From assembly GCA_936440205.1 (NCBI GenBank), contig OW387146.1:27528458-27592457 (forward strand): DNA of 64,000 bases, written 5' to 3'. The position numbers and the translations under genes were made by a program. Below are positions 26,815 through 38,500 of the stretch, one piece after another (within the stretch, counting starts at the first letter, position 1; each line of letters begins with the position of its first letter). This DNA is from Lepidonotus clava (Eukaryota; Annelida; Polychaeta; Phyllodocida; Polynoidae). Under the pieces are notes generated by a model. That model saw only the letters and a program-made list of their open reading frames with translations. It made no database searches and was not told the origin of the DNA.

Positions 26815-27282
26815 GTATGTCGAAGTAAACAGATTCACCGTCAATAGTGCATACCTTTTGTCTGACAGAGGGATTAAGAATGGGGAGGTATCTTTTAGAG
26901 TGACAGTGGAAGTACTTATGAGATCGAACGTACTTATACGATCATCATGATATATGTAAAGGATGTATATTTAAACCTGACCACTCCCTATACTGCTTGT
27001 AATATATCTTTTAAGAGGGAGTGGTTGGAAGAACGGCTATGCCGTAACCATTTTACCTGTATAAAAAACAATTAATTAAAAAAAGATGAGCTGCTCATCT
27101 CGTTTAACCCTTGCCCTGCTCACCCTGTATAGTTATAATTTACATTTGGGATTTGTATGTGCTACAATTTATATCCATTGTAATATCACCGAAAACCAGG
27201 GGCAACCCTGAAGTGAATAACTAATAAAATATATAAGCAAAAAAACCTGTCTAACCCTGTCTGCCCCTTCCCCCTGCTCCAG

Positions 27283-27582
27283 ACGGCCCCGTGGTGACGG
27301 TCTCGGCCCCGGCCCTGTCCCCGGGCGGCGAGCTGCGGGTGTCGGAGGGGGCGCGGGTGAACGTGTCGTGCAGCGTACAGGCCAACCCCCCGGTGACCAC
27401 GGTCCAGTGGAAGGACGCCCTCAACACGCCCGTCTCCTGGACCCACCACTACGTCATCGACGACGTCAGACGGCGTCACGCCGGCCGCGTCACCTGCCTC
27501 GCCGAGAACGTGCTGAAACCCACCTTGGCCGAGGACCCCATCCCTAAACAGGGCACCCGGCACGTCGACATCATCGTCCAAT
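27283..27582 (+). CDS. IgSF gene exon b: one complete Ig domain
   Basis: This 300 bp phase-1/phase-1 exon has acceptor GCTCCAG and donor GTAAGT. It encodes a whole Ig domain that begins with Tyr (shared with exon a), then GPVVTVSAP. The B-strand Cys lies in VNVSCSVQANPP, the core Trp in TTVQWKD, and the F-strand Cys in HAGRVTCLAEN, where HAG stands in for the usual DSG. The domain ends with DIIVQ. The ANPP...W spacing is common in C2/I-set domains of adhesion receptors such as nephrin-like and sidestep-like proteins. A loop of about 15 residues between the F-strand Cys region and the last strand is longer than usual. Codons are strongly GC3-biased. An extracellular adhesion or recognition role is inferred from the domain class only. 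Confidence 0.93.
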
Positions 27583-29545
27583 GTAAGTGCGGCTTTCATT
27601 ATATGTTTTTGTGTTTGTTTCCATTTTTATACACCTTTTTGTCTATTTTTCAATTAGTCAGTTCGTATTCTAATGTTGAGTCCGGGTCTAAAGTAAGTCT
27701 GGGGACGTTCTAGTTTGGGAGGTTTTAGGGTGCAGATTATTCCAGCCAGGCATCAATTCTGGATTTTAAATTGTACTCAAAATAGTCAAATGTAAACCCT
27801 TGTTACAATTAAGTTATCTTAGTAATAAGTGATACTTAGCAGTCACCGTATTACCCTTTAATTCACCACCGCTAACTATCAGCAATATCATATTCCTTTT
27901 TCTCTCTGAGCCTCACAAGGTTTTCTTCTAGTTTGATATTTCGCATATAGAAAAAACTACAACCAACATATGATAGATAGTTCTGTTTGTAATGCATTCT
28001 TTTCGGTGTTTGTGGGTAATGGATGGAGTCAGTGGCCGATTGTAGACGAGTCTTCACTCCAGACGCCTTCGGGTATGAATTCACGTCAAGGCAGATACTT
28101 TTTATCAGAAATAATAAGGATAAATGACGAGAACCAATGTTCATTTGACCTCTGAAATGGTGGGTAATTGAAACAATTTCCAGCCGGGCTCGGCGAGGTC
28201 CACGATTCGGGGAGTGGCCACAAATAACCTTTGTCGGAGAACTCACTGATTTTCTCACTTATTCAGAAAATTATATGCATTTCTCAAATTGTTGTCAAAC
28301 AATTTAACAGAAGGCAAACAAACAGTAATATTTGTGCGATGGGCGCCGGAATGCAACGACCCTTGAAGTTTAGTTTCAAAATTACTGAGAGAAAAAGTGC
28401 CCCAATGGGAAATATCACTATTCTGCTTATTGGAGATTTCAATGAATTCATTCGACGGCCATCTATGCAACAAAATAAGTCATAAGTATCGAGAAAACAT
28501 TTTTGTCAGATTAATCAAAGAGGTTTTATACGAGTAACGTTCATTTTGAATTATCAGTGAGCCTCCCCTGGCATTCAGACAATACCTGTGCAGCGTGTGG
28601 CGTGTGCAGGTGTCGGTACGCGGGGCCCTGCCCCACTCCGGGCCCTGCCCCCTAAAACACACACACCGACAATCACAGACAATCACCATTACACACACCT
28701 TTTTCACACAGCTACATTCATGTCTCCTGACACTCTGACAGAGAAATAGTCCCCTAGCGGAGTGATCCCCTAATGGGGAGTGGCGCGGTCCGTGCTGCGG
28801 GCCGGTCATTAGGCACATTAATACGAGACGCAGGTCTGGGCTGTGTACACCTATCGGGTATATGGGTATACCTCGTGTAACCCCACATGGATCATATATG
28901 ACATGAAGGGTCAGAACCACATTTGTTGCGAAACTTAACCAGTACACGCCCAGGATGAATATAATTAATTGTGTATTGTTACAAATGGTTTATAGATAAA
29001 TGAGATTTTGAAAAATAAAGTTGGCGATGGACACTCCATAGTTGGTATGGGTATACATGTGTCTTCAGCCAAATTTAGTATAAATTTGATCGATAGAAAA
29101 GGGAGTCAGAGCTGTGTAGAACACATATGAAGTGGATGTACTTCAAAAGACGTGACAAAGGCAGACTGGTGCTGCCGATATCAGGCCACATATATAACGT
29201 CTACACATGACCCCCCCCCCCTCCTTACCTGTGATTGTCATGGTAACCCGCTTATTACCTGTGATTACCCTGGTTACCTGTAATCACTGTCACCTGCCCG
29301 GGCCCCTCACCTCCCTCCTGGGTGCGCAGGGCCCAGCAGTACAACCCGGACATGTGCCCCTAGTGCCACTGACGGAAAGTAGGGCGCCGCTGTGCGGATG
29401 ATCGGAGGAAGGTTGCCCCTACCTAACAGGGGAGGACGGATAACCGGTGTATAGGGATCGTGGGGAGTGCTCCAGTGGGTCGTACGTTCAGTTTGATTTA
29501 CTGCCGTTTTGATAAGGCTGTAGAGTGCCACGTTTATCTGTTTAA

Positions 29546-29735
29546 ACAACACGTTTAAAGAAAAATTCTAAGTTATTAATATTTAATATTAATAGGTTTA
29601 TAATTTTTCTTTCAACGTGTTGTCTAACACTAATAATTAACACAAGTAGTGACTATGGAAATTCCTCCTGTTTCTAATATTAGAAACAGGAGGAATTTCC
29701 ATAGTCACTACTTGTGTTAATTATTAGTGTTAGAC
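29546..29735. repeat. Two adjacent hairpins: imperfect 78 nt and perfect 114 bp palindrome
   Basis: Bases 29622-29735 form a perfect inverted repeat with two 57 bp arms and no spacer, centred on TAATATTA. It starts GTCTAACACTAATAATTAAC and ends with the complement of that sequence. Immediately left, sharing two bases, 29546-29623 is a second inverted repeat of about 28-30 bp arms with a few mismatches around an AT-rich loop. No coding sequence is present. Long spacer-free palindromes are unstable in replication, so this is either very recent, a mobile foldback element, or an assembly or read artefact. Confidence 0.85.
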
Positions 29736-31751
29736 TTAATAAATGCTGGATCTATTACGTAGATAGAATTGCAATATACGTTTCCGTAAGACTCTCGAAA
29801 AAGATCTTAAAGAAAAAATAAAACGTGCTTCAGAAAAAGTCAAAGGTATGTTAATTATTTGCCTGTTTGTGAATAGCAGCATTTCCTTTTAACGACGAAT
29901 GAACATGCATGTATATTGATCAACACTAAAGTTACAGAAATAAGAGAAGTCTTTTTCACACAAAACGCAGTAGATACGAACCCTGTGGGGTCAACCCCCT
30001 GTGGGCCAGCCCAGGTGTCTGGGCCGCTGTGAAAACAAGCTGACGTTAATGTAATCAAAGCCTTGAGGAATGAGCCCTTAATAAATCACCTCGATAAAGA
30101 ACTCCCAGCCCCAGATCAGATCAGGGCCGATAGGACTTCGATCTTTGGTTTCACTTTACCAAGGCCTTAAACATTCAGTGAACTAGAGTGCAAACGTTTT
30201 AATCAAGGGTTTAAAATTAACAGATTTTGATTAAGTTAATTCCATATGTCAGAATTCGGTTACTGAGCGGAACGTCCCATATTTAGATTCAATAGCGGAG
30301 GCCCCTATTTTCTCTGGTGACTTGGGATCCAATTGAATCCTGGGAGAAAATAGGCTGTGAAATTAGGCGAGACGACCTGAAACTTTCTGGGGTCACAATA
30401 TTCCCCCGACAGAGCAGGCTCTGTGGTATTAAGTTATGGTGGGGGTGAACGTTTCGCTTGACACCGTCAGCGTCTCAGTACAGGGAGCATTATTTCCCCT
30501 GTCTGGTCGCTGTCTCTGGTTTCCATGACAACAGAGGGGTTTAGCCGCTGCCTCCTTCTCACCTTTGTCACCTGGATGGCCCCCTGTCGGGAAAATGGGA
30601 AACTATAGTGTCATGGCCGACGTGAAATATCCAACCCCAGAAAGTTGGATCTTTTCACCCAGAGAAAGGCTTCCTTATGCTCTGGGGGACAAGGGGAACT
30701 GTATCGCATGGTGGTTTTTTTTTCAGACTGAGCGGCTATACAATATTCCGTCCTTTATTTGAAGGGACAGGCTTTGTTGAAGGCGAGATACTGTTACATT
30801 GGGTCAACAAAAAGGACTTATATTATCTAGATAATGTGTATACTTTACCTAAACTGATCTCATAGAAGGAATTCTAAAAGAGTCTCATTGACCCTAGTCG
30901 TAAGGAAATATATTCTGGATTTTCCCATTTTTTGAATAAAGTCCGTTTATCTGACGGACTATCGTGAGTTGCTAGGGCCCACTGGTGCTGTGCAGTGACC
31001 AGCATGTTTATAAGGCCTGGGACCTGCCAGATCTGATAAGGGAACACCAGGTGCACAGGGCAGCCAGGTACAAGCACTTTGTGTATTAAAAAACAGCACA
31101 TGGCCAGGGGAGCCAAATAGTCAGTGAATGCTATAGAATCAAACGGTTTATGGTGTACAAAGACACGAGCTGCTAGGTTAAAATAAAGTGCAAAGACCAG
31201 GTGCAACCTAAAGGAAAGTCTTAGACCTTTCTAGACAAAACCCCAATAAAAACAATCTTTAAAAGAATACTGTTTTATGAAATCCTCTGCATGTGAGGTT
31301 TATGACTAGAACGCTAATCAGAGCAGAAATGTTAAGAGGTATCATGTCTTATGACGGTATGATACAGGTTGTGACCTGGTGGTTAGGCCTGTCAGAGCCC
31401 CCTGCCCCAGACCGTACCACCCAGGGGCCCCGACCGCCACACGCAGTCTGAGAACAGCCGGGAAGGGACCCAAAGTCACGGAGTCAGTTTGATGCCAAAC
31501 ATGGTATTCAATCCTTTAGTCTAGGTTTGTGAAGAATTTATGGGTGCAGAGGGGATATCAGGACATCTAGAGATTATGAGTTTGAATGGAATGATGAGAT
31601 AGATTCGAATCATCTTCCTATCAAACGTATAAGAAATACGTCTAATTTAAATGCTTCACTTCTTCCAAATCTTTGAAGCAATGCTGAAATATTGGCTTCC
31701 CCTGGCGACCATTCAGAATGAGTTTCTCCAGTCATCCTACAGATGCTGCTA

Positions 31752-32369
31752 TGTACATTGTGCGGCTGTTGAGGGGCCCACTAGGCAGACCCACTCTCAG
31801 CGTGACCTGTCCCTGTACATTGTGCGGCTGTTGAGGGTCCACTAGGCAGACCCACTCTCAGCGTGACCTGTCCATGTACATTGTGCGGCTGTTGAGAGGC
31901 CCACTAGGCAGACCCACTCTCAGCATGACCTGTCCGTGTACATTGTGCGGCTGTTGAGAGGCCCACTGGGCAGACCCAGTCTCAGCGTGACCTGTCCGTG
32001 TACATTGTGGGGCTGTTGAGGGGCCCACTGGGCAGACCCACTCTCAGCGTGACCTGTCCGTGTACATTGTGCGGCTGTTGAGAGGCCCACTGGGTAGATC
32101 CACTCTCAGCGTGACCTGTCTGTGTACATTGTGCGGCTGTTGAGGGGCCCACTAGGCAGACCCACTCTCAGCGTGACCTGTCGGTGTACATTGTGCGGCT
32201 GTTGGGGGGCCACTAGGCAGACCCACTCTCAGCGTGACCTGTCTGTGTACATTGTGCGGCTGTTGAGGGGCCCACTAGGCAGACCCACTCTCAGCGTGAC
32301 CTGTCTGTGTACATTGTGCGGCTGTTGAGGGGCCCACTAGGCAGACCCACTGTCAGCGTGACCTGTCCG
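31752..32369. repeat. 62 bp minisatellite, 10 copies
   Basis: Ten tandem units begin TGTACATTGTGCGGCTGTTG, at 31752, 31814, 31875, 31937, 31999, 32061, 32123, 32185, 32246 and 32308. Eight spacings or copies are 62 bases and two are 61. Units differ by a few substitutions. The unit length is not a multiple of three, so the open frames crossing it shift between copies and are not a repeated protein. Confidence 0.93.
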
Positions 32370-34866
32370 TTGTCGTCAGACCCTCGTCACCAGGTGACCA
32401 GACTCACCAGAGGGTGGGGCCAGTCTCCCGGAAAGATAAGGCCGGTCTCCAGGTACCCCTCAGTCACACCTCACTGGGCACACTCTCCACCACAGCCCAC
32501 CCCGCCCCCACTAGGACTAACCCCACCCAACACTCCCGGCGTCGGGCCGCCATCAAACAGCACTGCCACCCGTAGCCCTTGTGCAATGTTTGTAGGTAGA
32601 TTTCGCTTTTTGACTCATGATATTTTGGAATATAGAAATGAATGCTTCCAAAGATAGAGAGTTAACTGTCTTGCTATTTTCCACATGGCGAGTTTCCTTT
32701 ACTGGTCATGGAGGCGGAAAGACCTGACGTTATCAGCTCCCAGGGTGCAGCGCGCGGCCCGGGGGCCGTGACCTCTGACCCCGCCCCATTAGGGCAGCAT
32801 GTAATAGCATGTAGCATGTGAGCGGGGCATCAATCTAGCATGTCAGGATCGACTTGTATACAGGGGTATGGGCCGGGGGGGGGGGGGAGATCAGGGGGGC
32901 CTTAATGTGAATGTCTAAAGATTGAGATTTCAAAATTAATTTATTTCATTTAATAAAGCCACAGCAAATAATGTATTGTGATAATCGTTATAACAAAAAA
33001 CAATTTATTCCTTCAGAACTATTGAATTTCTGTGATATATAGAGGTATTGATATTTAGAATTATTAATGATTCGTAGGTTTCTAGGATCCCGGATATCAT
33101 TTAACTCGTACAAGACCGTGAACTTAGATATCGAAGTAAGCTGATCTTCAGATCAGGTCTCCCAGTCAGAGCCCGGTACAGTAGGCTACAATTTCAGGGT
33201 TGAATATTCCTTTATCAAAAAGAGGTCGACCGACAACATTAGATTTCCCAAATTACCCCCCTCCCTACTCTTATCAAACACATCCCACCCGGTACACCTC
33301 GCACCTCACTGGGTGCCCTCAGACAGGGCGTACCACTATAAAGGGCATGGTGAAGTCAGGCTGGTCCACAGACCTGTCTGAATACACACCATAGTACAGA
33401 TGGGTATCTGCACTACGTCAGTTGTTGGGTGTGAGAATAGAACCCTAACCTTTGGACTTCACTATATAGCCTAGTGTTGGTGGTGAGGGTTGTCCAAGGT
33501 ATGTGGTAGGCCTTACCTTATTAGAAGGCGAGCCCCCCTCCCTCCCAACCTCACTATACACGTTGAGTACCTTGTTTCATCATACACACCGGCTCTTTAT
33601 GCATAACCGAACCCGAGGGTGCTCCAGAATACGAACCAGAATTTGAAACATTGTCAACTTCACGGTCACTGTCAGAATCCCAGTTGGCGCCACCACCCCC
33701 GGGGGCAGAGAGAGGTAGGCACCTTTTGGTCGGACTGAAAACGCTTAAACAAGAAAACGCGCTAATTACCTACACAAATCATTGCGCACTTTGTCTGGGT
33801 TGAAGCTGGCTGTTAGTTAATTGTTGGTTCAGTCCGACCCAATTTGACACAGGGAACCTGTAATGAGCGATGGACGTGGTGGTTTCTGTTTTTGCTCAGT
33901 ATAAAACTAAAGGTATCTCTTGCCTGTGGCTGCTATATAACCATGATGTATAGGGTTTGACATGATTGTGAGGGGTGGTTAAGGACGCCGTTTGTTTTAA
34001 TTAAATCATGATGAATTATCTCCTGAGGAGAAGATTGGACCTGAATGTCTGGTGCACACAGTATCAACTCTGTGTTAAGTGCATGCATCGCGGCAGAAGG
34101 GTCAAATAAAGGGAATGTAACTGAACGACATTTTTGTCAGCAGAATCAGAGAGCTTCGAATGAACTGCCCGAGGGCCTAGAGCACTTTCATTTCAAGTAT
34201 TCAGTAATCAAGATTTAACAACTTGAAAGTTCCTTCATATAAAAGAAAAAACTGTAATTGCTTATTGAGAGAAGGGCGGAAGTAGTGAGGCGATGAAACG
34301 GTCTGTACTGAGGTAAATGGCCCTTAGAATTCTCATATATATATATGTTTGGTATGTGGATCACACGTTTTATATCATTTTCTTTTCTACATAAAAATTA
34401 GACAGCAAAGCCTACATTACCCATATCCTGCCTCTTTAAACAGATTATTCCATGTCCCGTGTATTGGGTTAAAGCACTATTTCCTTTATAGATTAACGGG
34501 AAAGGTTGGACGTGGTACAATATAAGGAACGGTTTAAGTAACTTACAATTCTCCTCCCGTGACCACAGAACTGTTCCCACGGAACCACCTTAATAGGAAT
34601 GTTAAGTAAATTAATTTCAACCCTAGTTTAAGGGCAGTAAACCAACAGCCCTGACAGAGGTGGCTCATCTAGCCCCATAAATCCCGGCCCTGTGGCCGTC
34701 CATCACGGGGCCCTGACAGCCCTCCACGGTCCCCCTGTCCCCGTTAATCCCGACCTCCTTAAGTGGGCGCACTTAGCCCTGCCCGGAGTGGCCACTTACA
34801 CCCCGCCCTGTGGCCGGCCCAGCCCTGACCCCGGCTCACCCGACCACCTCTCTTTGTCCTACCATT

Positions 34867-34870
34867 ATGA
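34867..34870 (+). repeat. Target-site duplication, left copy (ATGA)
   Basis: ATGA directly precedes the left LTR and recurs directly after the right LTR at 54927-54930. A 4 bp duplication is usual for gypsy-type integrases. Confidence 0.85.
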
Positions 34871-35001
34871 TGTACTAATGGCTTAGTACTTTTAATACAT
34901 TGTTATGATATATAATCCAACACGGATCAGGCTTAGCAAGTCTACTTCTAGTCTACTCTTAGAGGAGACATTTTACGCTCCTAGCGCCACCTGTTAACCA
35001 G

Positions 35002-35010
35002 TATAAAAGG
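35002..35010 (+). promoter_or_regulatory. TATA box of the 5' LTR
   Basis: TATAAAAGG is a strong TATA match 130 bases into the LTR. Transcript start would be expected about 25-35 bases downstream. The same site recurs in the right LTR at 54439. Confidence 0.7.
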
Positions 35011-35308
35011 CGTTGCAAGGTAGGGAGCGAGCAGTTAGTGAGCAGTTAGTGAGTTAGTTGGTTAGAAGAAACATGTCTAACCAAGGAGTTATACCTGGAG
35101 TAAATACATCGACTCCGTGTAACAGACTGGAGTTTACCATTATCCATTACCTCGGACATAGGATTGTGTTAGAGCTGAATACCAGAATGGTCTAGAAGGT
35201 GTTGGAGCAACTCGTGTTCTAAATGTGGTTGATTGCTTATAGGAGACGGGAGGTGGACTGATGAAGACTTATACATGGTGGCTTTGACTCGGGATGAGAT
35301 GTTTATTG

Positions 35309-35314
35309 AATAAA
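35309..35314 (+). terminator. Polyadenylation signal of the LTR
   Basis: AATAAA lies about 300 bases after the TATA box, followed by a T-rich stretch. The copy in the right LTR is at 54746-54751. Being in sense orientation to the host gene, either copy could also end host transcripts early. Confidence 0.65.
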
Positions 35315-35491
35315 AACCCTTTCATATTACGAAGCTCCCTCATCGTTCATTTCTTTTGAACTATTGGGAAGTGAATGGACAAACTTTAAACGCAGTCTGA
35401 ATTACTCAGACATTCTGGAAAGCAACTCATGAAGACTTGGATATACACGAATCTTACGCAGTCTTAAATCAAACATTAACAATAGTTCATT

Positions 35492-35509
35492 TGGTGGAGA
35501 TACCCGAAA
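35492..35509 (+). other. Primer-binding site
   Basis: TGGTGGAGATACCCG starts two bases after the LTR. TGG at the start pairs with the CCA end of a tRNA. The first dozen bases fit the 3' end of a tRNA-Ala (TGGTGGAGATGCC type) best. The match weakens after that, so the primer identity is tentative. Confidence 0.6.
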
Positions 35510-35538
35510 CATGACTTGTGCCGTTTTGCTCATCCTTG

Positions 35539-38500
35539 ATGTCAGCCACCGGTGACTTTGAGGCTTCCTCTAACCCCAAGCCTCAATCTTTGCGGCCCGC
35601 AGGACACGATGTGTCAACATCATATACAGGGAATGTGGAAAACCGCCACCTGGTAGGTAATCCCTTAGACGGGGAGGCACAGAGACAGGAGGTCGCAGCC
35701 AGACCCAAGCAGCTCTGCCCCGAAGGTGCACAAAATTACCAAACCCGTGGCAGAGGTAAACCATTTCCCTGGCACCTAGGGTCCAAAGATAGGCCGGTTC
35801 TTGACGAAGGACTTGAAACCCTAACACACTCGGGACGAGTTGAAGGGAAGAACCGTCTCACGGAATATAAGCAATATTGGAACCCAGGGTACGTACCGCC
35901 TACGGACCACGAAACTGGTACTAGCTCTCAATCCACCTGTGTATCTGATGTGAACAATCTGTGGTGTAATCAAAGTGTTCCTTATCCTTTACTGCCCGCA
36001 GCGGGAGGTGAAGGCGAACAGGAAGTTTCCAATGGAGATAACCTATTTTCTTCAGGAAGCCTAAAACAACGACAAAACACCGCGGATAACTCCAGCCCAT
36101 CAGGGGGAAAACGCCCCGAAAATCCGGTAATCCTACCTGATGGGAGCTCTCTCACCTGTCCATTACCCCAACGACTTGAGTTTACCAGTCACCCACTGGT
36201 AACACCAACTCACCCCAACCCGGGGGCGTCCATTCCTTATTCCACTGTAGCTAAGGGAAAAACAGTGGGAAGGGAAAGGGGAGTGGGAAGGGAAGCAGAG
36301 GGAAACAGCGAGAAAGTAGGCAATTTACAACCCTATCGATTAACCTACGGTGTAGAAACGAACCTAGACCAAGCTGGTAAAAGAGCGGGAATTCAGGCCT
36401 TTGATCCAGCCGAAATATTAAAGCAGTGGGCAGACACAGGCCCCGAAAAGCACATAGATTTAGAAAGGCTAAGCGATCAGGATAGTGAGGAAAATGTAAC
36501 GCTTAAAGCACCAGATTTTAATACTTCAACTCAAGAATTGTATGATAAATACGAAAGTGAAGACGAAGAAGAAGATAGAGAATTAGAACAAGCTATCGCG
36601 AGTGTCAGAAAAGGTAGTCCTGATAGAAAATTAGCTAGAGAAGATAGATCAACCTCGTCTTCATACGAACTTATTACTGAGGACGGTTTAGACACAGGTA
36701 AGAAAGCTAAACTTGAAAGTGAGGACGAAATTAGTGTAGAGGAAATACCTGTGAAAGAACAGTGGGACGATCACGATATACAAAACCTCCACGAAAATAA
36801 TATGGCGGAAGGAGGCGTTCCTTTGATGGATCTAGTAGAAGAAAGAGAGGAAAGAGATCAACGCCAACAACCCGATGAAAGGGGAGCTGGGGGTGTAGAT
36901 CTGGGGGCAGGGCCTCCTAACCGTGGGATGGGCCCTGGGGGACCCCAACAAAACAATGGGAATGGCCAGATACTAATCCAGCAGCCGGGCCGAGGCGCGC
37001 CGGCAGGAGGCGGGATAGACCTTGGGCCCATACAACAAAATATGTTGTACCCTTTTATAAGGCAGGCAATGGGAGCCCCTATACAGGCAGGTCAAGGAGG
37101 AGGGGGAAACCAACAGGGTCAACAGGCCCAAGGGGGCCAAGATAATCAGGCCAACCCTCCTCTTAACCAACAGGCCCAAGGAGGCCAGGATAATCAGGCC
37201 AACCCTCAGAGGGCTATTCCTCCTCTTAATCAACAAGTTCAAGGGGGCCAGAACGATCAGGCCAACCCTCAAGGACTTATTCCTCCTCTTAATCAGCAGG
37301 TCCAGGGAGACCAAGGTAATCAGGCCAACCCACAAGGGCCTAACCCTCAGCAAAACCTTCTCAATAACCCTCCTCAAAACCTTCTCAATAACCCTCCTCA
37401 AAACCTTCTCAATAACCCTCCTCAAAACCCTATTAATAATCTCCCTCCGAATCAGCCCAATCTGGGAATAAACCCTGGGGGACTCCAGCAACCCGGTGCA
37501 GGGGGAAATGGTGGTGTGAATCCGGGAATACAGCAGCCTAATCCTGGGGTAAACCTTAACGCACTGCAACAAAATGATGGGGGAGGCCAACCAGGCCAAC
37601 AGCCCGGCCGGGCCGAGCCAGCGGGAGGTGGGGTCGATCAAAACCTGCTCCCTCACCTGTTGCAGGCGATGGCACTCGCAGCCAATCTTAACGCAGGCCG
37701 AGGAGGAGCGGCTAACCAGCAGGGTCAGCAAGCCCCAGCCGGCCAAAATAACCAAGTAAATCCACCAGGACCCAATAACCCTCCCCCGAACCAGAACAAC
37801 AATCCTTTCCTTAACCAACCCAACAACCCCCCAAACCCACCGAACCCTCCGCCGCCCGGACCGCCAGGTCCACCGGGCCCACCAGGTCAGAACAACCCTC
37901 CAAACCCACCGAATCAACCAAATATTTGGGAAATTCTACCACGGTTGAGCCAGGCACTGGGGCAAACACCAGCGCCAGTGCGTGAAACGACTCACAGTGG
38001 TCACCAAAGGGGACCAAACATTAGGTTACCGTGGTTTAGTGGAAAGGAAGACGAGCAAATAGAAAAGTATTTCAGGGAATTAAAACGACTGAAAGCTATC
38101 TATGACTGGTCGGACGCCCATCTCCTGAATATGGCGCTGTTAGGCCTAAAAGGAAGGGCCGACGACTGGGCAGGAGCGTTAGCTGAAAGTGAGAAAGACT
38201 CGTTTGAGAAACTAGAAGCCCAAATGACCAAGATCTTCGGTGATCGAAGGGCAAAGTGGCAGAAACACGCAGAGTTCTGTGGCCTTAAACAAGGGAAAGA
38301 CCAGAGCGTGATCGAATTTGCAGGTGTTCTGAAACAAAAGCAAGTGAAAGCAGAGGCGAGTGAAAGCATGATGTTAGCTGTGTTTTTAGAAGGATTAAAA
38401 CAGGGCGTAGCCAGACAAGTAGCCATACTGGACCCTAAGTCTTTCACCGAAGCGGTGGATTGTGCAACGAGGTTAGAATCGTTGGACAAAGGCAAAGGGG

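Larger units (their letters stand above)
26346..27282 (+). other. Intron between exons a and b
   Basis: This 937 bp phase-1 intron begins GTGAGT and ends with a C/T-rich stretch and CTCCAG. Joining its flanks gives LDVQ-Y-GPVVTV, a normal linker between adjacent Ig domains, so no exon appears to be missing. It contains the two hairpin-forming repeats at 26550 and 26643. Confidence 0.85.
27583..34870 (+). other. Intron between exons b and c, part left of the retroelement
   Basis: This is the 5' part of a 27.6 kb phase-1 intron that starts GTAAGT. Apart from the double hairpin at 29546-29735, the 62 bp minisatellite at 31752-32369 and a G13 run at 32875 I recognise nothing functional. A triplicated TTACCTGTGATT-like motif lies near 29225-29290. 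Open frames at 27872-28258 and 28480-28947 on the minus strand show no domain. Confidence 0.75.
34871..35489 (+). repeat. 5' LTR (619 bp)
   Basis: The LTR starts TGTACTAATGG and ends AATAGTTCA. Internal landmarks are a TATAAAAGG promoter box at 35002-35010 and an AATAAA polyadenylation signal at 35309-35314, the usual order for U3, R and U5. A short direct repeat, GAGCAGTTAGT, lies just after the TATA box near the expected transcript start. Confidence 0.95.

Noticed and set aside
28480-28947. Minus-strand open frame of 155 codons
   Set aside because: No domain was seen, and base use is that of the surrounding intron rather than of the GC-rich exons.
31752-32369. Tandem array considered as CRISPR
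   Set aside because: The units are contiguous, without unique spacers, and the genome is eukaryotic. It is a minisatellite.
36973-37917. Minus-strand open frame of 314 codons opposite gag
   Set aside because: It is the reverse reading of the gag Asn/Gln/Pro repeats, where stops are rare on both strands. It is not supported as a gene.
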